A DNA stretch of 8,613 nt from positions 1 to 8,613 of the forward strand of contig JAURMJ010000070.1 in NCBI GenBank assembly GCA_030830765.1, in the 5' to 3' direction. Of the stretch, positions 1-6,253 are shown piece after piece (the stretch's first letter is position 1; the number at the start of each line of letters is the position of its first letter). The notes beneath the pieces were generated by a model. The model was not told the origin of the DNA, ran no database searches, and worked only from the letters and a program-made list of their open reading frames with translations. This DNA is from Quisquiliibacterium sp. (GTDB lineage Bacteria; Pseudomonadota; Gammaproteobacteria; Burkholderiales; Burkholderiaceae_E). Both the position numbers and the translations under genes were made by a program.

Positions 1-1281
1 ACACAGGTTGCCCAGTACATCGTGCTGATCATCGCGTATACGATTCCGGCGATCTTCATCTCGCTGCAGCTGACCGGCAACCCGATTCCGCAGCTGGGTC
101 TGGGTTCCGACATGGCCGGCAGCGATGAGCCGCTGCTGTTGAAGCTGAACAAGGTCGTCACCGAACTGGGCTTTGCCGAGTACACGACCTCGGTGCCCGG
201 CAGCAAGCTGAACATGTTCGTCTACACGATTTCGCTGATGATCGGCACTGCCGGTTTGCCGCACGTGATCATGCGCTTCTTCACGGTTCCCAAGGTCAGT
301 GATGCACGCGCATCGGCTGGCTGGGCGCTGGTTTTCATCGCAATCCTGTACACCACCGCGCCTGCTGTGGCGGCCATGGCCAAGATGAACCTGATCAGTA
401 CCGTGACACCGGGCATCGTGATGAAGGACACCGATCCGTTCAAGGCCAAGTCCAATCTGGAGTACGCCAAGCGTCCCGACTGGATGAAGCGCTGGGAAAC
501 CACCGGTCTGCTCAAGTTCCAGGACAAGAACGGGGATGGCCGGATCCAGTACTACAACGACAAAGCCAAGAATGCCGAATTCAAGAAAAAGGCAGACGGA
601 GCCGGTTGGAAGGGTAATGAGCTGACGGTCAATGCTGACATCATCGTGCTGGCCAACCCGGAAATTGCGCTGTTGCCAAACTGGGTGATCGCGCTGGTGG
701 CTGCAGGCGGCCTCGCGGCGGCACTGTCCACTGCGGCCGGTCTGCTGATGGCCATCTCGTCGGCGGTCTCCCATGATCTGGTCAAGGGGGTCTTTGCGCC
801 GGACATCAGTGAGAAGGGGGAACTGCTCACCGGCAAGATCGCGATGGCAGCCTCGATCGTGGTCGCCGGTTGGCTTGGCTTGAATCCGCCGGGCTTCGCG
901 GCGGGGACGGTGGCACTGGCTTTCGGTATTGCTGCAAGCTCGCTGTTCCCGGCGATCATGATGGGCATCTTCAGCAAGAAGATGAACAAGGAAGGTGCGA
1001 TGGCGGGCATGCTTTCCGGCCTGTTCGTCACGTTGTTCTATGTGTTTGCGCACAAGGGCATCTTCTTCATCAAGGGTACCGGGTACCTCGACCTCATTGG
1101 GGGACCCAACAGTTTCTTCGGCATCACGCCGGAGGCCTTTGGAGCCATCGGTGCGCTGGTGAACTTCATCGTGGCATTTGTCGTCGACAAGATGACCAAG
1201 GAGCCGCCTGAGCATATTCAGGCAATGGTCGAGGCAGTGCGGATCCCGCGCGGTTCGAAGGCGGTGGACGGCGCTCACTGA
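1..1281 (+). CDS. Sodium:solute symporter, VC_2705-type (5' end missing)
   Basis: The reading frame is open from base 1, so the true start lies upstream and only the C-terminal 426 residues are visible. This looks like an SLC5-type inner-membrane Na+/solute symporter related to acetate permease ActP, of the VC_2705 subfamily; the substrate is probably a small carboxylate, but this is inferred. Several hydrophobic helices can be seen: near residues 7-22, 73-90, 96-123, 216-250, 278-325 and 334-350, and a last one around 380-395. The helix near residues 232-250 (AAGGLAAALSTAAGLL) matches the conserved Gly/Ala/Ser-rich core of the SLC5 family. A hydrophilic insertion at about residues 140-210 carries an EF-hand-like loop (DKNGDGRI at residues 175-182). 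The C-terminus is a short charged tail ending in DGAH. Partners of this subfamily usually include a small DUF4212 subunit encoded just upstream, which would be outside the window. Family assignment is confident; the substrate is not. Confidence 0.88.
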   Translation, partial: TQVAQYIVLIIAYTIPAIFISLQLTGNPIPQLGLGSDMAGSDEPLLLKLNKVVTELGFAEYTTSVPGSKLNMFVYTISLMIGTAGLPHVIMRFFTVPKVSDARASAGWALVFIAILYTTAPAVAAMAKMNLISTVTPGIVMKDTDPFKAKSNLEYAKRPDWMKRWETTGLLKFQDKNGDGRIQYYNDKAKNAEFKKKADGAGWKGNELTVNADIIVLANPEIALLPNWVIALVAAGGLAAALSTAAGLLMAISSAVSHDLVKGVFAPDISEKGELLTGKIAMAASIVVAGWLGLNPPGFAAGTVALAFGIAASSLFPAIMMGIFSKKMNKEGAMAGMLSGLFVTLFYVFAHKGIFFIKGTGYLDLIGGPNSFFGITPEAFGAIGALVNFIVAFVVDKMTKEPPEHIQAMVEAVRIPRGSKAVDGAH

Positions 1282-1292
1282 CCGGTCTGCCG

Positions 1293-1338
1293 GCCGCCCG
1301 CCCCTGCCGACGTCTCATCGCCGGCAGAGGCGGGTGGC
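1293..1338 (+). repeat. Long imperfect inverted repeat downstream of the symporter
   Basis: The left arm at 1293-1309 and the right arm at 1322-1338 can form a 17-pair stem with one C/A mismatch (1303/1328) and one G-T wobble (1296/1335), around a 12-nt loop. It starts 11 nt after the symporter stop codon. No T-tract follows, so it is not a standard intrinsic terminator. It may stabilise the 3' end of the mRNA or act together with the two hairpins that follow. Confidence 0.6.
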
Positions 1339-1343
1339 GAAGA

Positions 1344-1363
1344 TTCCGGAGCCAGCTCCGGAA
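1344..1363 (+). repeat. Perfect 9-nt inverted repeat
   Basis: The arms TTCCGGAGC (1344-1352) and GCTCCGGAA (1355-1363) are exact reverse complements separated by CA. As RNA this would form a compact stem of about 8 pairs with a 4-nt loop. It lies between the long stem at 1293-1338 and the terminator at 1375-1407. No T-tract follows. As DNA, the symmetry would also suit a dimeric regulator, which cannot be told apart from an RNA hairpin by inspection. Confidence 0.55.
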
Positions 1364-1374
1364 CTGCGACAATC

Positions 1375-1407
1375 AGGCCTCGCCGGCTGGTCCGGTGAGG
1401 CCTTTTT
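1375..1407 (+). terminator. Rho-independent terminator ending just before the next gene
   Basis: The left arm AGGCCTCGCCGG (1375-1386) pairs with CCGGTGAGGCCT (1392-1403) through 12 pairs including one G-U wobble, with a 5-nt loop CTGGT. It is followed by four further Ts (1404-1407). This is the classic shape of an intrinsic terminator and would end the symporter transcript. The next gene's Shine-Dalgarno starts at 1412 and its ATG is at 1422. There is therefore almost no room for a separate promoter between the two, so the downstream genes would need readthrough, antitermination or a promoter upstream of or inside the hairpin. Confidence 0.8.
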
Positions 1408-1421
1408 CATCGGAGGGCGGG

Positions 1422-1775
1422 ATGGTTTTTGACATCAGCGTCGCAATCACCTGGATACTGTTTCTGGCGCTTTTTCCGTTGGCATTCTTCTGGTTGCGCC
1501 GCGCGTACCGGATCCTGTTCAAACGTGATTTCTCCGAGGTCGCGCTCAAGGGAGGCGAACCGCCGCCCAATGCTGAGAAGTGGGCATCCTGGGAGCTTGT
1601 CATCAATGCGTTGGCCGGCATCGTGATTGTTTTCGTGATTTTCGGTGTTGTGCTCGGGGTCCTCGAATACGATCGCTGGACGGCGATTGCCGGGACAACA
1701 ATCTGGTCGAAGTTCTTTGCCAGCTTTGCAATCGGGCGACATGCCCACACGCTGGCGGCGCGCGACTCGAAGTGA
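1422..1775 (+). CDS. Small membrane protein of unknown function (117 aa)
   Basis: I do not recognise a named family. The ATG at 1422 is preceded by a good Shine-Dalgarno (GGAGGG, 1412-1417). An alternative GTG at 1395 falls inside the terminator stem and is less likely. Hydrophobic segments lie at about residues 8-28 (WILFLALFPLAFFWL, followed by the basic RRAYR) and 60-81 (INALAGIVIVFVIFGVVLGV). A weaker third stretch lies near 87-104. The segment between them is hydrophilic and contains a GGEPPP turn. The gene ends 10 nt before the exonuclease gene, so the two are very likely co-transcribed. Its position next to a symporter and a membrane-anchored exonuclease suggests an accessory inner-membrane role, but no function can be assigned from sequence. 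Coding status is supported by the strong ribosome site and the tight spacing to the next gene. Confidence 0.75.
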   Translation: MVFDISVAITWILFLALFPLAFFWLRRAYRILFKRDFSEVALKGGEPPPNAEKWASWELVINALAGIVIVFVIFGVVLGVLEYDRWTAIAGTTIWSKFFASFAIGRHAHTLAARDSK

Positions 1776-1785
1776 GCCGGCACGT

Positions 1786-4065
1786 ATGAGACGCGATCGG
1801 CAGCTGCTTGCTGTCGTTGCGCTGGCTGTCCTCGGATGCCTGTTACTGCTGGCCGGTGTCGGGGCGGCGCTGGCGGCCTTGCTGCAGGCGCGCATGGGCG
1901 ACCGGCAGTGGCGGGAATTTTCAATTCTGCTCGAGCCACATCTGCCGTTGCTGATTTTTATTGTGCCCGTGCTGGCCGTTGGCGTCGGGTGGCTGGTGCT
2001 GGCCGCTTATCAGACCTGGGTGCAAGGGCCGGCCCGTCTTCTCGAGCGGGCGCAGGGGCTGATCGCCAGCGAACATGGAGGGCGGCTTGAGCACGGTCAT
2101 GCGCAGCTGGAGCGACAGATTGCTGCTGCGATCAACACGCTCGTGCAGCAACGCTCGGATCTTCAAGGCGACGTGCAAGCCAGGGTTCGCGATGCCAGTC
2201 GCGCGATCGAACAGGAGCGCGAACGGCTGGCCGCGCTGATGAGCGAGCTTGCGCAGAGTGTGGTGGTCTGCAATCTCGATGGGCTTGTGCTGTTGTACAA
2301 CAGCCGTGCGCGCCTGCAGTTTCGCGCGATGTCTCAGGCTCCTTCGCTGGCTGGCGGCGCCGAGTTACTCGGTCTTGGACGTTCCATTTACAGGGTGCTT
2401 GATCGACAGTTGATCGCCCATGCCCTGCAGGGAGTTGTCCGGCGCATTGAGCGCGGCGCAGAGCATCCGGTCTCGACATTCATGACGGCGACTCGATCCG
2501 GACAGTTGCTGCGTGTGCAGCTTGCGCCCGTGCGAGAAACTGATCCGGGCCAGGACCTGCCGGCGCTGGCCGGTTTTGTGCTGGTGCTCGAAAACATGAC
2601 ACGCGAGCTTGAGCAGCAGCTCGAAGACGAACGTCTGTTGCGCAGGCTTGGTCAGGGGCTGCTGGCTTCGAAGACCCGTCTGCAACTGGTGACTGCTCTG
2701 CTCCAGCAAGTCGGACTACCCGACAGGGTGCGAGAGCCGATTGCCAGGACGCTTGACGAGGAATCCCGGGCGATCGCGCATCAGCTGGACGCCCTTGCCG
2801 CGCGCGATGGTCGCGGCGCGTTCTCGCACTGGCCACTTGAGCCTGTGCTCGCGAGCGATCTGTTGCGGATCGCCTGTCAGCGTATCGAGGCCTCGTCCGC
2901 ATTGCGTTGTAAGCTGATCGAGTCCGGTGCCCAGAAGACATCCGGGGATCGTTCCCGCTCCGATTCACACGCCGGACCTGATGATGCATCGCAGCCCGTT
3001 CTTGGTGCTCCGCGCAAACCCGAGTCAGAAGTCTGGCTGAACGCCGACAGTTTTTCATTGCTGCAGGTCTTCGAGTCGCTGGCGCTACAACTGCATGCTG
3101 ACCTCGGTGTCGAGCAGCTTGTGATCGAACTGAGTGCTGACCTCGAACAGATTGGGTTTGCTTTGTGCTGGCCAAGCGCGAAGCTGCATGAACCGGACAT
3201 CGTTGAAAGCTGGGCTGAGCAGCCGATCGTCATCGCTGGTCAACCGCAACCATTCACTATTCGCGAGATCATCGAACGGCATCGGGGCGAATGTTTTTGC
3301 AAGATTGATCCGGCGACCGGTTCAGCAAGATTCCTGATGCTGCTGCCCCGGGCCCAGCCGCTCGAGGCACTTGATTCGGCGATGTTCGTGAAGACCGGTT
3401 CTCGACCCGAGTTCTATGACTTTGACCTGTTCCGGCCAGCTCATCCGGACCAGCGCGTGCTGGATGATTGCGAACTCGATACTCTCAGCTTCACGGTCTT
3501 CGACACCGAGACCACTGGGCTGGATCCGTCATCGGGTGACGAAATCATTCAGATCGGCGCAGTGCGCGTGCTCAATGGCCGGTTGCTGCATGCCGAGGCT
3601 TTCGAGCAGCTGATCGATCCGGGGCGTCCGATTCCGATGGCTTCGATCCCGATTCACGGCATTGAGCAACACATGGTCGAGGGAAAGCCGCGAATTCAGG
3701 AAGTCCTCCCAGCCTTTCATGCCTACGTGGAGGGGACTGTTCTGGTGGCTCACAACGCGGCGTTCGATCTGCGCTTTCTTGAGCGCAAGCAGGAAGAAGT
3801 CGGCCTGCGATTTGATCACCCCGTGCTTGATACGCTGCTGCTGTCGGCCGTGGTGCATCCGAATCAGTCGTCGCACAAACTCGAATCAATTGCCGAGCGT
3901 TTCGGGATCCCTGTGATCGGACGCCATACGGCGCTCGGCGATGCGATCTTGACGGCCGAGGTCCTGCTCAGGCTGATTCCGCTGCTGCGTGAGCAGGGGA
4001 TCCGCACGCTGGCGCAGGCCCGCGAGGCCGCGCGAACAACGTATTACGCGCGCCTGCGTTACTGA
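1786..4065 (+). CDS. Membrane-anchored PAS / DnaQ-like 3'-5' exonuclease fusion protein
   Basis: The predicted protein has 759 residues. Two membrane helices lie at about 7-33 and 52-74, with arginines before the first. A helical, HAMP- or coiled-coil-like stretch follows (about 80-150), then a PAS-like region (about 150-270, including VVVCNLDGLVLLYNSRARLQF). A helical region (about 275-345) sits where a histidine kinase would have its dimerisation domain but shows no convincing phosphoacceptor motif. A polar, probably disordered linker (about 380-412) precedes a weak ATPase-like segment (about 413-520) without clear N or G boxes. The C-terminus (about 567-759) is a complete DEDDh exonuclease: motif I DTETTG (D573, E575), motif II HNAAFD (H656, D661) and motif III HTALGD (H714, D719). 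It should therefore be an active 3'-5' exonuclease of the Pol III epsilon superfamily, tethered to the membrane with its catalytic domain in the cytoplasm. The ATG at 1786 was chosen because it places basic residues right before helix 1 and lies 10 nt after the preceding gene. An ATG at 1741 would overlap that gene. The domain order is seen; the sensing role is inferred. Confidence 0.85.
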   Translation: MRRDRQLLAVVALAVLGCLLLLAGVGAALAALLQARMGDRQWREFSILLEPHLPLLIFIVPVLAVGVGWLVLAAYQTWVQGPARLLERAQGLIASEHGGRLEHGHAQLERQIAAAINTLVQQRSDLQGDVQARVRDASRAIEQERERLAALMSELAQSVVVCNLDGLVLLYNSRARLQFRAMSQAPSLAGGAELLGLGRSIYRVLDRQLIAHALQGVVRRIERGAEHPVSTFMTATRSGQLLRVQLAPVRETDPGQDLPALAGFVLVLENMTRELEQQLEDERLLRRLGQGLLASKTRLQLVTALLQQVGLPDRVREPIARTLDEESRAIAHQLDALAARDGRGAFSHWPLEPVLASDLLRIACQRIEASSALRCKLIESGAQKTSGDRSRSDSHAGPDDASQPVLGAPRKPESEVWLNADSFSLLQVFESLALQLHADLGVEQLVIELSADLEQIGFALCWPSAKLHEPDIVESWAEQPIVIAGQPQPFTIREIIERHRGECFCKIDPATGSARFLMLLPRAQPLEALDSAMFVKTGSRPEFYDFDLFRPAHPDQRVLDDCELDTLSFTVFDTETTGLDPSSGDEIIQIGAVRVLNGRLLHAEAFEQLIDPGRPIPMASIPIHGIEQHMVEGKPRIQEVLPAFHAYVEGTVLVAHNAAFDLRFLERKQEEVGLRFDHPVLDTLLLSAVVHPNQSSHKLESIAERFGIPVIGRHTALGDAILTAEVLLRLIPLLREQGIRTLAQAREAARTTYYARLRY

Positions 4066-4198
4066 TTCCTCCCCGAAAGCGCGGGACTGTCTCAGTGCGA
4101 ATCCGGACGGTGCTCGAACGCCGCTGTGCCTGCTCCAGATGACTCGCGGCAGACCGTTTCAGGAGATTCTCAGCGCCGCAGGGTGCGCCTGCGACGGC
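4066..4198. other. Convergent intergenic gap with a weak hairpin
   Basis: This 133-nt stretch lies between the converging ends of the exonuclease gene and the AstE-like gene. The only structure I see is a 6-bp inverted repeat, CGCAGG (4177-4182) and CCTGCG (4188-4193), with a 5-nt loop. A short CCCG/CGGG pairing also occurs near 4076-4086. Neither is followed by a T-tract on either strand, so no clear intrinsic terminator is present. Transcripts from both sides may end by Rho or overlap here. Confidence 0.4.
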
Positions 4199-5176
4199 TC
4201 AGTCCAGCTGTTCGATCCTGCCCAGTCGAACCATCGTGTTGCCGATGCGCCGATGGGCTGTGGAGGGCATGACCAGGACCGTGTCGTCATAGGGTGTGGT
4301 CACGCGAAATTCACCATCCTGCGCAATCAGCGTGCCTGCCTTCGGAATCACTTCAAGGCCTGTGTAATGCTTATCGAAAGCAAAGTCGGTGCTCCTGGCC
4401 ACGACGGCTTCGGTCACCCGCACGATATGCTGGCTGGTCGCCGGCTGCATCGGCATGTGAGCCTGAGCCCAGCTCGCATCAACCATCCCGAAATGCGCAA
4501 GAAAGCGCAGCATCGTGTCCATCGCGACGTCGGCTGAAGAGCGCTCCCAATGCTGTCCGCATTCGATCAGCAGCGCGGTGCGCGGATCGTTCGGATCACC
4601 GAAAGGCCCACGCTCGATCATGCGCAGCCCGGCCGGGTGGCCGGTGTCAATGAGCAGATCCTGCGGGACGCCGAGTTTTTGCGAGAGCCGAGCTGATTTC
4701 TCGCCGCCGCGACCGGTGGCGCCACAGACCATGATCGGACGGCAGGGTTCGGTCATCGAATGCAGGTCGAGCAGGTAATCGACGCTGTCAATAATTGGCG
4801 CAAGCTGGCGCGCGCGGCTCAGTTCGACCGAGTTGCGTGGGCCGTGCAAGGCCTCGTCGGCCCAGACCCGATTGAAATCCTCTTCCACGAACCTGGAGCG
4901 ATTCGGATCTGCCGGGTCCCAGAGCGCGAATGCCTCGATATTGCCAAACGCCAGGGTCAGCCGTCCGTGGGCAGGCTGCAGCTTTTGACCAAGCAGCCAG
5001 TCGAGCGCGATGGCCCCGCAGATTTCGTTGCCATGGGTAAGTGCCTGCACCATCACATGCGGTCCGGGGCGCCCCGAATCAAAACTGTGCACGTAGGGAA
5101 TGCCGGTATTGCCGTTCTGGTGTCGCGAAATATCCGGGGCAAGCAGTTCGATCGGGGGGATGGGTGTCTTGCTCAT
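4199..5176 (-). CDS. AstE/aspartoacylase-family zinc-dependent amidohydrolase
   Basis: The 325-residue protein belongs to the M14-like succinylglutamate desuccinylase/aspartoacylase family, which hydrolyses N-acyl amino acids or related amides in the cytoplasm. The zinc ligands are visible as THGNE (H48, E51) and DLHS (H139). EEDFNRVW (N102, R103) matches the family's substrate-binding Asn-Arg. IECGQHW (E205) supplies the probable catalytic glutamate. A C-terminal beta-rich part (about 250-325) matches the usual second domain. The length is typical. The start at 5176 was chosen because MSKTPIPPIELL begins a normal N-terminus and GGAG lies about 10 nt upstream. The longer frame from 5254 would overlap the gene upstream. 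It follows the formylglutamate hydrolase-like gene by 34 nt on the same strand, so the two are probably one operon. The exact acyl group (succinyl, acetyl or other) cannot be read from the sequence. No other arginine-succinyltransferase pathway gene is nearby, so a strict AstE role is doubtful. Confidence 0.85.
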   Translation of the reverse strand: MSKTPIPPIELLAPDISRHQNGNTGIPYVHSFDSGRPGPHVMVQALTHGNEICGAIALDWLLGQKLQPAHGRLTLAFGNIEAFALWDPADPNRSRFVEEDFNRVWADEALHGPRNSVELSRARQLAPIIDSVDYLLDLHSMTEPCRPIMVCGATGRGGEKSARLSQKLGVPQDLLIDTGHPAGLRMIERGPFGDPNDPRTALLIECGQHWERSSADVAMDTMLRFLAHFGMVDASWAQAHMPMQPATSQHIVRVTEAVVARSTDFAFDKHYTGLEVIPKAGTLIAQDGEFRVTTPYDDTVLVMPSTAHRRIGNTMVRLGRIEQLD

Positions 5177-5210
5177 GATCAGAGGGCTCCGTTCGGCGGT
5201 ATTCAGGAGG

Positions 5211-6071
5211 TCAGGCTGTCTTCTTGGATCGTGCGAATTGAGCAAGCTGAGCAATCAATTGACTCAGATCGTCTTGCAGTTTTTTGAATCCGTCGTTTTT
5301 TTTCAGCGTCTTTTCGTTCATGTACAGCGCACGATTCAATTCGATCTGCAGGCTGTGCCGTCCTGCTGCCGGATCGGAAAAGGCACGGACCAGTTCCACG
5401 CCCTTGTATGGATCGTTGATCTTCACGCCATAACCGGCATTCGCGAAAAACGCACGCACGACCTCGGTGAATTCGGCCGAACAGCTGCTGCCATCGCGGT
5501 CGCCGAGCACGATATCTGCTCGGCGTGTGCCCTCGCCATCCTGGGACATCTTGCCACCGACAGACTGCAGCGAGTGGCAGTTGATGTGGTAACTGACGCC
5601 ATGCCGCGCATGGGTCTGTTCGATCAGGCCCTTCAGTGCACTCTGGTAGGGACGCAGATACTGTTCGATGCGATGCTGCATTTCAGCAACGCTGAGCTTG
5701 CGCGCATAGATCGGTCGCCCGTCGCTCAGATTGCGCCAGACCAGCGCCTGCCCGGACTTGCCCTTGCCGCTGTCGGTCAGAGGATGTGGCCATTGACCAT
5801 CGATCAGGTCGGTATCGATATCGGTTTCAGCCCGGTTTGCGTCCACGTAGGTACGCGCAAAGCTGGCTTCCAGCAGCGGCGCACCATGCGCCGGCGCTGC
5901 GCCGAAAAGCTCCTGAATGAAGCAGTCTTCGCCATCACGCAGCTCGCGTTCGGTGCGGCAATGACGGAAATCGTCTGGAAACCAGCTGCCCGAGTGCGGC
6001 GAATCGAAGACCAGGGGTACTTCTGCTGTCGTGGGCCAGTGCAGGCGAAAAACGGGCGTGGTTTCCGACAT
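5211..6071 (-). CDS. N-formylglutamate amidohydrolase family protein
   Basis: The 286-residue cytoplasmic enzyme resembles the HutG-type N-formylglutamate amidohydrolase family, which releases formate and glutamate from N-formyl-L-glutamate. Family motifs are seen in order: FDSPHSGSWFPDDF (about 22-35), RTYVDANRAETD (73-84), INCHSLQSVGG (163-173) and LQIELNRALYMNE (241-252). The third motif is usually recalled as DCHSM; here Asn164 replaces the Asp. The C-terminal 30 residues are lysine-rich and encoded partly by runs of six and eight A. The start at 6071 (MSETTPVF) gives a family-like N-terminus. An in-frame ATG four codons earlier (6083) is an alternative, and the long extension to 6167 looks unlike coding sequence. 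It is the first gene of a two-gene minus-strand unit with the AstE-like hydrolase. No other histidine-degradation (hut) genes are present, so it may act on a wider range of N-formyl amino acids. Confidence 0.85.
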   Translation of the reverse strand: MSETTPVFRLHWPTTAEVPLVFDSPHSGSWFPDDFRHCRTERELRDGEDCFIQELFGAAPAHGAPLLEASFARTYVDANRAETDIDTDLIDGQWPHPLTDSGKGKSGQALVWRNLSDGRPIYARKLSVAEMQHRIEQYLRPYQSALKGLIEQTHARHGVSYHINCHSLQSVGGKMSQDGEGTRRADIVLGDRDGSSCSAEFTEVVRAFFANAGYGVKINDPYKGVELVRAFSDPAAGRHSLQIELNRALYMNEKTLKKNDGFKKLQDDLSQLIAQLAQFARSKKTA

Positions 6072-6187
6072 GTCAATGGGCATCCTGAATGGATTCGAAT
6101 CAGACGGCGATGCAGTCAGCTGACCTGGCGTGGCGGCCCGCCTGTCCGTTGACTGGCAAGCGGACATGGTAGCGCAGGCAGCAGCCG

Positions 6188-6195
6188 TATAAGAT
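6188..6195 (+). promoter_or_regulatory. Possible -10 element for the flavin oxidoreductase gene
   Basis: TATAAGAT at 6188-6195 closely matches the sigma-70 -10 consensus and lies about 58 nt before the ATG at 6254, in the divergent spacer between the formylglutamate hydrolase and the oxidoreductase. No good -35 is seen at 16-18 nt; the TTGACT at 6149-6154 is too far away (34 nt). The rest of the spacer (6072-6253) shows no strong repeat or operator. Confidence 0.35.
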
Positions 6196-6253
6196 CGGCG
6201 CGAATTGAAGGGAAGGGCAAGAAGGCCCGAGTTTCCCGATGGAAATCCAGCCG

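Noticed and set aside
1741..1785. Upstream ATG at 1741 as the start of the exonuclease fusion gene
   Set aside because: It would overlap the preceding gene by 35 nt and add an Arg-rich extension with no clear ribosome site; the ATG at 1786 places the N-terminus right before the first membrane helix.
1373..1939. Minus-strand open frame of 188 codons over the small membrane protein
   Set aside because: The plus-strand frame has a strong Shine-Dalgarno, membrane helices and operon spacing; the minus frame has low-complexity Pro/Ala/Arg stretches and ends in the terminator region.
2480..3175. Minus-strand open frame of 231 codons within the exonuclease fusion gene
   Set aside because: It is antisense to a gene with continuous domain structure, and its Arg/Ala/Ser-rich composition is typical of a shadow frame.
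5100..6152. Long plus-strand open frame of 350 codons opposite the two hydrolase genes
   Set aside because: It is antisense to two well-recognised enzyme genes, spans their junction, and its translation has no recognisable domain; long antisense frames are common in GC-rich DNA.
6149..6193. TTGACT (6149-6154) with TATAAG (6188-6193) as a full sigma-70 promoter
   Set aside because: The spacing of 33 nt is about twice that needed; only the -10 element was kept, at low confidence.
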